A DNA stretch of 64,000 nt. Source: Lentzea albidocapillata subsp. violacea (GTDB taxonomy: Bacteria; Actinomycetota; Actinomycetes; Mycobacteriales; Pseudonocardiaceae). The notes below the pieces were generated by a model that was not told the origin of the DNA, did no database searches, and was given only the letters and a program-made list of their open reading frames with translations. Both the position numbers and the translations under genes were made by a program. Shown here one piece after another: positions 33,803 to 41,379 of the stretch (position 1 is its first letter; every line of letters starts with the position of its first letter). The stretch spans positions 310,001-374,000 of the forward strand of contig NZ_FNET01000006.1 in assembly GCF_900100275.1 (NCBI RefSeq), written 5' to 3'.

Positions 33803-34717
33803 CTAGACCCAGTAGGAAACGCGGGCGCGGTAGTTGCGCAGGATCACCAGCGCGGCGAACCAGCCGACGACGGTGAAGCCGCCGACGACGACCCAGTGGT
33901 GCCAGTCGACCGCGTGGCCGAGCAGCGGGGCCCGGACGATCTCGACGAAGTGGTAGACGGGGTTGAGCTCGGCGATGAGCATGCGCCAGTCGTTGCCGTC
34001 ACCACCGGTGACCCGCTGCAGCACGCCCGCGTCCCAGACGATCGGCGTCATGAAGAAGACCAGGTTGATGAAGCTGGTCACGACCGGCGGGATGTCGCGG
34101 AAGCGGGTGCTGATGACACCGAACAGCAGGGCGACCCACACCGCGTTCACCGCGAGCAGCGCGAAGCCAGGGATGGCGAAGACGATGGTCCAGCTGAGAC
34201 CGGGGTGCTCGATGCCGCCCTTGGTGATCGTGTACGGGTCGTCGAGCGCCGTGAAGAAGATGGCGAGGACCACCGCGTAGACCACGAGGTTGTGCGCCAG
34301 GAAGAGCACCTGGCGCCACACCATGCGCATCACGTGGACCGATATCGGCGCGGGGAGGTGCTTGATGAGCCCCTCGTTCGCGATGAACACGTCCGTGCCC
34401 TCGGTGATGCAACCGAGGATGAAGTTCCAGACGATGAAGCCGACCGTCACGTACGGCAGGAACGTGGGGACGTTCGTTTCGAACAGCACGGAGTACAGCA
34501 AGCCCAGAGCCAGTGCCGTGGTGCCCATCGAGATGGTGATCCACAAGGGCCCGATGACCGAACGCCGGTAGCGCTGCTTGATGTCCTGCCAGCCGAGGTG
34601 GCCCCACAGCTCACGGTGGTCCCACGCCTCCCGCACGTCCGCGAACGCGCGTTTGAAGGTGCGCGACTTGACGGGGGGAGGCGCCTCTGCTTGGCCGGGC
34701 GTACTGGTGGCTTGCAC
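33803..34717 (-). CDS. wzm: Wzm-type polysaccharide export permease
   Basis: A 304-residue ABC-2 type permease with six predicted helices from about residue 58. HLGWQDIKQRYRRSVIGPLWITISMG near 39-64 is the amphipathic N-terminal signature of Wzm/RfbA. Start GTG 34715-34717, with TACGCT 8 bases upstream, suggests a leaderless transcript for the wzm-wzt-glfT1 operon. It works with Wzt to move the galactan lipid intermediate across the membrane; in M. tuberculosis the equivalents are Rv3783 and Rv3781, as I recall. Confidence 0.92.
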   Translation of the reverse strand: MQATSTPGQAEAPPPVKSRTFKRAFADVREAWDHRELWGHLGWQDIKQRYRRSVIGPLWITISMGTTALALGLLYSVLFETNVPTFLPYVTVGFIVWNFILGCITEGTDVFIANEGLIKHLPAPISVHVMRMVWRQVLFLAHNLVVYAVVLAIFFTALDDPYTITKGGIEHPGLSWTIVFAIPGFALLAVNAVWVALLFGVISTRFRDIPPVVTSFINLVFFMTPIVWDAGVLQRVTGGDGNDWRMLIAELNPVYHFVEIVRAPLLGHAVDWHHWVVVGGFTVVGWFAALVILRNYRARVSYWV

Positions 34718-34725
34718 GAGGACTG

Positions 34726-34731
34726 AGCGTA
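34726..34731 (-). promoter_or_regulatory. Predicted -10 box of the wzm-wzt-glfT1 operon
   Basis: TACGCT on the minus strand with an 8-base spacer to GTG 34717; no ribosome binding site is seen upstream of wzm. Confidence 0.4.
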
Positions 34732-34776
34732 CCGGCGACCACCGACGGGCATGCTTACCGGTCGGTCACGGTGCGA

Positions 34777-35607
34777 TCAGACCTTGATCACCTTGACGAT
34801 GACCTGTTCGTGGTCGTAGGTGTACCCGAGGTAGTCGAACTCCACGCCGTGCGCCGCCACGTGCTCCAGCCAGGCCTTGTGCTCGTGTTCCTGCCACTGC
34901 GGGTAGTTGAAGTACTCGTCGAAGACGATGATGCTGCCGTCGACCAGACGGGGTCCGACCAGGTCGAGAACGGTCTTGGTGGACGAGTACAGGTCGCAGT
35001 CGACGTGCAGGAACGTGACGGGGCCCTCGTGGTCGGCGAGGAACTTCGGCAGCGTCTCGTCGAACCACCCGGCGACGAGCTCGGCACCGGGCACGTCCGG
35101 CAGGCCGTCCATCGTGAACGTGCCGGCGGGGAACCCGTTGCGCCAGTTCTCCGGCAGACCCTCGAAGGAGTCGAAGCCGTAGACGTCGGCGCCCTCCCGG
35201 GCGTTTGCGATGATCTTGAGCGTGCCACCGGTGTAGACGCCGAACTCCAGCGCCATGCCGCCCTCGGGCGTCTGGGACAGCGCGAACTCGAGCGTCTCGT
35301 GCGGCGAGCCGAAGTGCGGGACCCGCGGCATGTTCTCGTGCACGAACTGAGCGCTCTGCAGCGCCGCTTCCCTGTCCGCGGCGAACACGATGTCGCGACG
35401 GGCCCGCACCTCGTGCCCCACGGTGTGGTCGACGATCCGGTTCGCCTGCTGCGTGACCTCGTCGCGCAGCCCGTCCAGCTGGGCCTGGATGCGTTCGATC
35501 TGCTGTTGCTGCGGCTTCAGCGCGTCCTGGATGAGTTCGATCGCCTTGACACGAAGCTTGTGACGAAGCTGCTTGGCCTGCAGGCCATTGCGGACTCGGT
35601 CGAGCAC
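34777..35607 (-). CDS. TylF/MycF-type SAM-dependent O-methyltransferase
   Basis: A 276-residue protein. An N-terminal coiled-coil-like helix (about 1-65, rich in Gln and Leu) precedes a macrocin-O-methyltransferase-like domain: MALEFGVYTGGTLKIIA near 119-135 (SAM motif), YGFDSFEGLPENWR near 143-156, TFLHVDCDLYSSTKTVLDL near 197-215 and IIVFDEYFNYPQW near 226-238. TylF-type enzymes methylate sugar hydroxyls and use a metal. The start is GTG 35605-35607 after GGAGAGGAG. It lies between pafE and the galactan exporter, so it may methylate the exported glycan; this is inference. Confidence 0.85.
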   Translation of the reverse strand: MLDRVRNGLQAKQLRHKLRVKAIELIQDALKPQQQQIERIQAQLDGLRDEVTQQANRIVDHTVGHEVRARRDIVFAADREAALQSAQFVHENMPRVPHFGSPHETLEFALSQTPEGGMALEFGVYTGGTLKIIANAREGADVYGFDSFEGLPENWRNGFPAGTFTMDGLPDVPGAELVAGWFDETLPKFLADHEGPVTFLHVDCDLYSSTKTVLDLVGPRLVDGSIIVFDEYFNYPQWQEHEHKAWLEHVAAHGVEFDYLGYTYDHEQVIVKVIKV

Positions 35608-35663
35608 GGTGGCTCCTCTCCAGAACGGTCAGCGCATCGTAGAGCCACCCCCGAGGGACTCAG

Positions 35664-36140
35664 CTAGAGGTACTGGCCCGTTCCTTTGCCTGTTGTTCCG
35701 CCTTCGTTACCTTCGCCGCCACTGCCGGCGGGAAGCGCACGGCCGCGCATCTGCTCCAGCTGGGCCCGCGCCGCCATCTGCTGGGCGAACAACGCGGTCT
35801 GGATGCCGTGGAAGAGGCCCTCCAGCCAGCCCACGAGCTGAGCCTGCGCGATCCGCAGCTCGGCGTCGGAGGGGGTGCCGTCCTCGGTGAACGGCAGCGA
35901 CAGGCGCTCCAGCTCCTCGCGCAGCTCCGGCGCCAGGCCGTCCTCGAGCTCCTCGATGGACCGCTTGTGGATCTCCTTGAGGCGGTTTCGGCTGGCCTCG
36001 TCCAGAGGAGCCGCCCGCACCTCCTCCAGCAGCTGCTTGATCATCGTGCCGATCCGCATGACCTTCGCCGGCTGTTCGACGAGGTCGGCGAGGTCGCCGT
36101 CCTGGCCATTGACGATTACGACGGGCTGCTCCTGGTTCAT
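35664..36140 (-). CDS. pafE: Bacterial proteasome activator PafE (Bpa)
   Basis: A 158-residue, mostly helical protein. LVEQPAKVMRIGTMIKQLLEEVRAAPLDEASRNRLKEIH (about 20-60, quoted in part) and the block ending AQLVGWLEGLFHGIQTALFA are nearly the same as M. tuberculosis Rv3780 as I recall it. The C terminus ends GTGQYL; the GQYL tail docks into the 20S proteasome alpha ring to open the gate without ATP. The protein forms a dodecameric ring. ATG 36138-36140 follows GGAG closely; ATG 36147-36149 is an alternative. Its presence implies a 20S proteasome elsewhere in the genome. Confidence 0.95.
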   Translation of the reverse strand: MNQEQPVVIVNGQDGDLADLVEQPAKVMRIGTMIKQLLEEVRAAPLDEASRNRLKEIHKRSIEELEDGLAPELREELERLSLPFTEDGTPSDAELRIAQAQLVGWLEGLFHGIQTALFAQQMAARAQLEQMRGRALPAGSGGEGNEGGTTGKGTGQYL

Positions 36141-36218
36141 GGTCTCCATCCTCGCGCGATTCACGTTTTCGAAACCAATCGGGGTGGGGCTGGTCGTTGC
36201 TGTGTTTGCTCGCATACG

Positions 36219-36224
36219 TACGGT
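36219..36224 (+). promoter_or_regulatory. Predicted -10 box, leaderless aminotransferase-like gene
   Basis: TACGGT is followed by 7 bases and ATG 36232. The same hexamer and spacing occur before the quinone oxidoreductase gene on the other strand (39052-39057). Confidence 0.45.
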
Positions 36225-36231
36225 GTGTGTC

Positions 36232-37431
36232 ATGGCGTTCGACGTCGCACGGGTACGAGGGCTCTTCCCCGCGCTCGGCGACGGCTGGGTCCATCTCGAC
36301 GCACCGGCCGGCATGCAGGTGCCCGAGCAGGTCGCCACCGCCGTCTCCACCGCGCTGCGCGCCCCGGTCTCCGGACCCGGTGGCATCTTTCCCGCGTCCC
36401 AGCGGGCCCAGGGCATCGTGGACGCCGCCCGCAGGTCCGTCGCGGACCTCGTCGGCGGCGATCCCGCCGGTGTCGTGCTCGGGCCCTCCTCCGCCGTGCT
36501 GCTGCAACGTCTCGCCGACGCGATGACCGACGACTGGTTCATGGGTGACGAGGTCCTGGTTTCCCGGCTGGACCACCCGGCGAACATCGCGCCGTGGCTG
36601 CGCGCCACCCAGCGCACCGGCAGCGCGGTCAAATGGGCAGAAATCGACATCGAGACCTGCGAGCTGCCGAGCTGGCAGTTCGACGAGCTGGTCACCGACC
36701 GCACGAAGCTGATCGCCATCACGGCGGCGTCCGGTGTGGTCGGCACCCGGCCGGACCTGGGCAAGATCTCCGCGGTGGCTCGCGCGCACGGTTCGCTGAT
36801 GGTGGTGGACGCCTCTGCCGCGGCCCCTTTCGTGCCGTTGGACATCGTTGGCATGGGCGCCGACGTCGTGGCTCTTTCCGCTGGTCAGTGGGGTGGGCCG
36901 CCGGTCGGTGCACTGGTGTTCCGCGACCCGTCGGTGCTGGAGCGGCTGCCGTCGGTCTCGGTCGACCCGATGGCGCGCGGCCCGGAACGGCTGGAGCTCG
37001 GTCCGCACGCGTATCCGATGCTCGCCGGGCTCGTTGCGTCGGTGGAGTACCTGGCGGACCTCGACGACGCGGCTTCCGGCACGCGCCGCGAGCGGCTGCT
37101 CACGTCATTGGGATCGGTGAAGGCCTACCAGGCCGGGCTGCTCGCTAACCTCATCAACGAACTGCGTTCGCTGCGCCACGTGATGGTGATCGGTGACGCC
37201 ATGCGGAGGGTGCCCGCGCTGGCGTTCTCGATCGCCGGGGTCAAGGCGGAGGACGGCGTCGAACACCTCGCGTCGCGGGGCGTCTGCGCGTTCGCCGACC
37301 CCGGTCAGCACGGCGTGTTCTCGGTGCTGGGCGTAGGCGAGATCGGCGGTGCCATCCGCATCGGGCTCGCGCACTACACGAACGCGGTCGAGATGGACGA
37401 CCTGGTGCGGGCGGTGGCCGAACTCGGCTGA
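36232..37431 (+). CDS. Class V aminotransferase-fold protein, PLP site lost
   Basis: A 399-residue protein with the cysteine desulfurase/class V fold: LDAPAGMQVPEQV at the N terminus, RLDHPANIAPWLRAT near 103-117, TAASGVVGTRPDL near 163-175 and RIGLAHYTNAVEMDDL at the end. The residues that hold PLP are replaced. The Lys in the usual SGHK is Gln219 (SAGQWGGPPVG), the preceding His is Gly, and the D-A-Q and H that stack on the cofactor read DASA and F. It is therefore probably not a PLP enzyme. It corresponds by position to M. tuberculosis Rv3778c as I recall, so the protein is maintained for some other role. Confidence 0.8.
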   Translation: MAFDVARVRGLFPALGDGWVHLDAPAGMQVPEQVATAVSTALRAPVSGPGGIFPASQRAQGIVDAARRSVADLVGGDPAGVVLGPSSAVLLQRLADAMTDDWFMGDEVLVSRLDHPANIAPWLRATQRTGSAVKWAEIDIETCELPSWQFDELVTDRTKLIAITAASGVVGTRPDLGKISAVARAHGSLMVVDASAAAPFVPLDIVGMGADVVALSAGQWGGPPVGALVFRDPSVLERLPSVSVDPMARGPERLELGPHAYPMLAGLVASVEYLADLDDAASGTRRERLLTSLGSVKAYQAGLLANLINELRSLRHVMVIGDAMRRVPALAFSIAGVKAEDGVEHLASRGVCAFADPGQHGVFSVLGVGEIGGAIRIGLAHYTNAVEMDDLVRAVAELG

Positions 37432-37450
37432 GGGATTTGGGAGATCATCT

Positions 37451-38095
37451 TTGGACGACTCGCTGGCTCGCGAGCTCGCCGATCTCTCGGCCCTGCAGCG
37501 CCTCGGCTCGTTGAACACCGAGTACCTGCCGCAGCTTTCCGGAGACCTCCGGCCGGCGGCGCTCGTCGCCGTGATGGACGAGATCGTGCTGGGTGCCCGG
37601 ACCGTCCTGGTGCAACTCGGCTGCGGATCTTCTTCCGTCCTGCTGGCGCGTTTGTTGCAGCAGCGAGGGTTCGGGCACCTGTTGTCGATCGAGCACGACG
37701 AACGCACGGCTGCTTTCGTTGCGTCACAACTACGCCGTGAAGGTCTTGGCTCCGCGGCGCGCGTGGTGCACGCGCCGTTGTCGCGGCATCCGGCGGCGTT
37801 GTCGCGGCACGGCCAGTGGTACGCGCCGCAGCAGGTGCACGACGAAGTGCTCGGGTACGTCGAGCGGTTCGGCCTGGTGGACCTGCTCCTGGTGGACGGA
37901 CCGGGGTTCGGCGACTCGCGCTACCCGGCGTTGCCGGTGCTCAGCGCCGTGCTGGCGCCGGGGGCGACGGTGCTGGCCGACGACGCCGACCGGCCGGACG
38001 AGCAGGCGGTGCTGACGCGGTGGTCCGAGGAGTTCGGGCTGGAGTTCCGCACGGCTCCCCGGACCTCGCTGGCCGCGGCTACCGGTCTCGCCTGA
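37451..38095 (+). CDS. Class I SAM-dependent methyltransferase-like protein
   Basis: A 214-residue Rossmann-fold protein. VLVQLGCGSSSVLLARLL near 53-70 is the SAM-binding glycine motif, LLSIEHDERTAAFV near 77-90 has the acidic residue for the ribose, and VDLLLVDGPGFGDSRYP near 140-156 is motif II. The start is TTG 37451 with GGGAG 7 bases upstream, 19 bp after the aminotransferase-like gene, so they form an operon. Its 3' end overlaps that of the convergent quinone oxidoreductase by 17 bp. The substrate is unknown; the LVDGPG motif resembles methyltransferases of the glycan-modifying group. Confidence 0.75.
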   Translation: MDDSLARELADLSALQRLGSLNTEYLPQLSGDLRPAALVAVMDEIVLGARTVLVQLGCGSSSVLLARLLQQRGFGHLLSIEHDERTAAFVASQLRREGLGSAARVVHAPLSRHPAALSRHGQWYAPQQVHDEVLGYVERFGLVDLLLVDGPGFGDSRYPALPVLSAVLAPGATVLADDADRPDEQAVLTRWSEEFGLEFRTAPRTSLAAATGLA

Positions 38096-39044
38096 GCAGG
38101 ACCTTGCCGAAGACGTCGCTCGCCTCCAGCAGCCGGTGCGCCTCGGCGGCGTCCGACATCGGCACGACCTGGCCGACGATCGGCTTGACCTCACCGCTCT
38201 CGATCAACGGCCACAGGTGTTCGCGGACCTGGGCCACGATCGCGCCCTTGCCGTCGACGCTCCGGCCGCGCAGGCCCGTCGCCATCACGGAGGCCCGTTT
38301 GCCCAGGAGCTTGCCGATCGGCAGTTCGCCCTTCACGCCGCCCTGCATGCCGATGATCATCAGCCGGCCGTCCGGGGCGAGGACGTCGATGTTGCGGGGC
38401 AGGTAGGAGGCGCCCATGTTGTCGAGGACGACGTCCGCCTGCTTCACCTCGGCGACGAAGTCCTGCGTCTTGTAGTTGACCGTGATGTCCGCGCCGAGCT
38501 CGGCGCACTTCCGCAGTCGTTCGTCCGATCCCGCGGTGACCGCGACGGTCGCGCCGAGTGCCTTGGCCACCTGGATCGCGTGCGTGCCGATGCCACCCGC
38601 ACCGCCGTGCACGAGGAACGTCTCGCCGAGCTTGAGCCGGCCGTCCATCACGACGTTCGACCACACCGTGCACGCGACCTCGGGCAGCGCGGCCGCCGTG
38701 ACGACGTCGACGTTCGCCGGGACGGGCAGGACCTGGACCGCGGGCACGACGACCTTCTCCGCGTAGCCACCGCCGGCCAGCAGCGCGCACACCTCATCGC
38801 CGACCTGCCAGCCCGTGACGCCCTCGCCGAGCTGGGAGATCGTGCCGGAGCACTCCAGTCCGATGACGTCCGACGCGCCGCGCGGCGGTGGGTACAAACC
38901 CTGCCGCTGCAACAGGTCCGCGCGGTTGACCGCACTCGCGGCGACGTCGATCAGCACCTCGCCCGCGCCGGGCACCGGGTCCGCGACCTCGGTCCACTCG
39001 AGCACGTCCGGGCCGCCGGGTTCGCGAACAGTGATGGCACGCAT
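38079..39044 (-). CDS. NAD(P)H:quinone oxidoreductase (PIG3/zeta-crystallin-like)
   Basis: A 321-residue medium-chain dehydrogenase/reductase without the structural zinc cluster. MRAITVREPGGPDVLEW, AVNRADLLQRQGLYPPPRGASDVIGLECSGTI (about 46-77, split) and the nucleotide motif LVHGGAGGIGTHAIQVAKALGA near 141-162 are the family hallmarks of TP53I3-type quinone reductases. It matches the position of M. tuberculosis Rv3777 as I recall. ATG 39042-39044 is chosen because a -10 box lies 7 bases upstream; GTG 39083 would add 13 residues. Confidence 0.9.
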   Translation of the reverse strand: MRAITVREPGGPDVLEWTEVADPVPGAGEVLIDVAASAVNRADLLQRQGLYPPPRGASDVIGLECSGTISQLGEGVTGWQVGDEVCALLAGGGYAEKVVVPAVQVLPVPANVDVVTAAALPEVACTVWSNVVMDGRLKLGETFLVHGGAGGIGTHAIQVAKALGATVAVTAGSDERLRKCAELGADITVNYKTQDFVAEVKQADVVLDNMGASYLPRNIDVLAPDGRLMIIGMQGGVKGELPIGKLLGKRASVMATGLRGRSVDGKGAIVAQVREHLWPLIESGEVKPIVGQVVPMSDAAEAHRLLEASDVFGKVLLRRDR

Positions 39045-39051
39045 GCGGTCG

Positions 39052-39057
39052 ACCGTA
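39052..39057 (-). promoter_or_regulatory. Predicted -10 box, leaderless quinone oxidoreductase gene
   Basis: TACGGT on the minus strand with a 7-base spacer to ATG 39044, the same hexamer and spacing as at 36219-36224. Confidence 0.45.
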
Positions 39058-39089
39058 ATACCGTTCGACAGGTGCGGCACCATCGGATC

Positions 39090-39722
39090 ATGGACGCCTG
39101 GCCGCTACGACAGCTGGTTCTCCGCACCCCGCGCCTGGAGCTGCGCCCGGACGACGACGCCGGGCTGTTCGAGCTCGTCGAGGTCGCCAAGGCGGGCGTG
39201 CACGACCCGGCCGAGATGCCGTTCTACGTGCCGTGGACCGACAGCCTGGCGGACGACCACGGGTTCGGCATGGTCCAGTTCTTCTGGGGCGTGCGCGCCA
39301 AGCTGGCCGCCAAGGACTGGGCGATCTGCTTCCTCGTGCGGCACGAGGGCAAGGTCATCGGTGTGCAGGAGCTGGGCGCGCGAGACTTCGGCGTGCTGCG
39401 CGAGGTGAACACCGGCTCGTGGCTCGGCAGGGCGTTCCAGGGCAACGGTTTCGGCACGGAGATGCGGGTGGGCGTGCTGCAGTTCGCGTTCGACCACCTG
39501 GGCGCGCACATCGCTCGTTCGGCGGCTTGGCAGGGCAACCAGGCGTCCAACCGCGTCAGCGCCAAGCTCGGCTACGTGCACGACGGCACGATCGGTGCGG
39601 CACCGCGCGGAGAACGCCTTGAGCACGTGCGATTGCGTCTGGACGAGGCGAATTTCGTGCGCCCGGAATGGAACGTCGCTGTCGACGGACTAGCGGAGTG
39701 TGTTCACCTGATCACCAGCTGA
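39090..39722 (+). CDS. GNAT-family N-acetyltransferase (RimJ-like)
   Basis: A 210-residue acetyltransferase. It begins with LRQLVLRTPRLELRPD, typical of RimJ/RimL-type GNAT proteins, has VIGVQELGARDFGVLREVNTGSWLG near 90-114, and the acetyl-CoA loop AFQGNGFGTEMRVGVLQFAF near 115-134, then NQASNRVSAKLGYVHDG near 150-166. ATG 39090 is used; the frame is open upstream. It is divergent from the quinone oxidoreductase gene. Substrate unknown: a protein N terminus or small amine is usual for the family. Confidence 0.85.
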   Translation: MDAWPLRQLVLRTPRLELRPDDDAGLFELVEVAKAGVHDPAEMPFYVPWTDSLADDHGFGMVQFFWGVRAKLAAKDWAICFLVRHEGKVIGVQELGARDFGVLREVNTGSWLGRAFQGNGFGTEMRVGVLQFAFDHLGAHIARSAAWQGNQASNRVSAKLGYVHDGTIGAAPRGERLEHVRLRLDEANFVRPEWNVAVDGLAECVHLITS

Positions 39723-39799
39723 ACTCCCGCCGACCGACGGATTGTGGCGTGGGTCTCTTCTTGTGAGGGTTCAGCCATCTCGAACGAAGGGGAACGTTC

Positions 39800-41311
39800 A
39801 TGTCCGGCAGAACCAAGCTGGCGGCTGTGCTTGCCATCTCGGCATTAGTCGCTGCCCCTACCGCCACGGCGTCCGCCGCCGCTGAACCGGCAGGCCCCGC
39901 ACTCGCCAGGAAGCTCGCGAAGAAGGTGACCGTCGAGGGTGTCAACCGGCACCTCATCGCGTTCCAGCGCATCGCCGACCGCAACGGCGGCAACCGCGCG
40001 GCCCTGACACCCGGCTACGACGCCAGCGTCGAGTACGTCGCGGGCAAGCTCCGCGACGAGGGCTTCATCGTCACGACCCCGAACTTCAGCTTCGACGTTC
40101 CCATCACCGACGCCGAGACCGCCCGCGTCGACGGCGTGGACTACCAGGCGCTCATCCTGACCGCCTCGCCGCAGACCCCGGTCGGCGGCGTCACCGGCCC
40201 GCTGCGCGTCGTCCCCGAGGACGCCACCACCGGCTGCGAGGCGACCGACTTCGCCGGCCAGGACTTCACCGGCTCCGTCGCCCTCATCCGCCGCGGCGGA
40301 TGCACGTTCGAGCAGAAGCACCTCAACGCGTTCGCCGCGGGCGCCATCGCCGTGCTGGTCTCGAACAACACGGCGGGCCCGCTGTCCAACGTGACGCTGA
40401 CCAACCCCGGCAAGATCCCGACCGGCGGCATCTCCCAGGCCGACGGCACCACGCTCGCCGGCAAGGCAGGCGCCGCGGTCACCGTGGACATGCGCTACCA
40501 CAACGAGACCCGCACCCAGCGCAACGTCATCGCCGAGACCCGCACCGGCCGCAAGAACAACGTCGTCATGGCCGGCGCACACCTCGACAGCGTCGAACTC
40601 GGTGCAGGCATCAACGACAACGGCACCGGCTCCGCCGCGCTCCTGGAGACGGCCCTCAAGCTCGGCTCCCGCCCGAAGGTCGACAACGCCATCCGCTTCG
40701 CCTGGTGGGGCGCGGAAGAGCGCGGCCTCATCGGCTCGGAGGAATGGGTCCGCTCGCTGACGTTCGAACAGCAGCTGGACATCGCCCTGTACCTGAACTT
40801 CGACATGGTCGGCTCCCCGAACGCCGCGTACTTCATCTACGACGGCGACAACTCCGACGCGGTAGGCGAAGGCGCAGGCCCGTACGGCTCGGCCCAGATC
40901 GAAAAGGCCTTCGCCGACTACTTCGCCGCCAAGGGCGTCCCCACCGAAGGCACCGACTTCTCGGGCCGCTCGGACTACGGCGAGTTCATCGCGCAGGGCA
41001 TCCCGGCCGGCGGCCTCTTCACCGGCGCCGAGGGCGTCAAGACCCCCGCCCAGGCAGCCAAGTGGGGCGGCACGGCAGGCGTCGCCTACGACCCGTGCTA
41101 CCACTCGGCGTGCGACAACCTCGGCAACGTCGATCGCGTGGCCCTCGGCCGCAACGCCGACGCCATCGCGTTCGTGACGGCTGCCTACGGCGTGTCCACT
41201 GAGGACGTCAACGGCGTGCCGCCGCGTTCGAAGCGGGCCGAGGCCCGTTCTGCCGCGGCTCTGCTGAAGTCCGCTGCGCACGACGACCACTCGCACGCGG
41301 CCGTCTCGTAA
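39800..41311 (+). CDS. Secreted M28-family aminopeptidase with PA domain
   Basis: A 503-residue zinc peptidase. The signal peptide spans about 1-28 (LAAVLAISALVAAPTATASAAA). A PA domain lies near 110-220 (GPLRVVPEDATTGCEATDFAG, ALIRRGGCTFEQKH), followed by the M28 catalytic domain with all zinc and catalytic residues visible: His in GAHLDSVE, Asp in INDNGTGSA, Glu-Glu in WGAEERG, Asp in NFDMVG and His in CYHSACDN. It resembles Streptomyces aminopeptidase S. GGGGAA precedes ATG 39800. It frees N-terminal residues from peptides outside the cell. A decayed relative is found at 48903-49346. Confidence 0.92.
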   Translation: MSGRTKLAAVLAISALVAAPTATASAAAEPAGPALARKLAKKVTVEGVNRHLIAFQRIADRNGGNRAALTPGYDASVEYVAGKLRDEGFIVTTPNFSFDVPITDAETARVDGVDYQALILTASPQTPVGGVTGPLRVVPEDATTGCEATDFAGQDFTGSVALIRRGGCTFEQKHLNAFAAGAIAVLVSNNTAGPLSNVTLTNPGKIPTGGISQADGTTLAGKAGAAVTVDMRYHNETRTQRNVIAETRTGRKNNVVMAGAHLDSVELGAGINDNGTGSAALLETALKLGSRPKVDNAIRFAWWGAEERGLIGSEEWVRSLTFEQQLDIALYLNFDMVGSPNAAYFIYDGDNSDAVGEGAGPYGSAQIEKAFADYFAAKGVPTEGTDFSGRSDYGEFIAQGIPAGGLFTGAEGVKTPAQAAKWGGTAGVAYDPCYHSACDNLGNVDRVALGRNADAIAFVTAAYGVSTEDVNGVPPRSKRAEARSAAALLKSAAHDDHSHAAVS

Positions 41312-41324
41312 CAGTCAGACCGAG

Positions 41325-41358
41325 AAGGCAGGGGTCCCCGGCTCGGGGCCCCTGCCTT
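41325..41358. terminator. Bidirectional hairpin terminator
   Basis: AAGGCAGGGGTCCCCG (41325-41340) pairs with CGGGGCCCCTGCCTT (41344-41358) with a single bulged T and a 3-base loop, followed by TTC. It separates the convergent M28 peptidase and polytopic membrane protein genes. Confidence 0.8.
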
Positions 41359-41379
41359 TCGTCTTGCGGCAGTTCGGGT

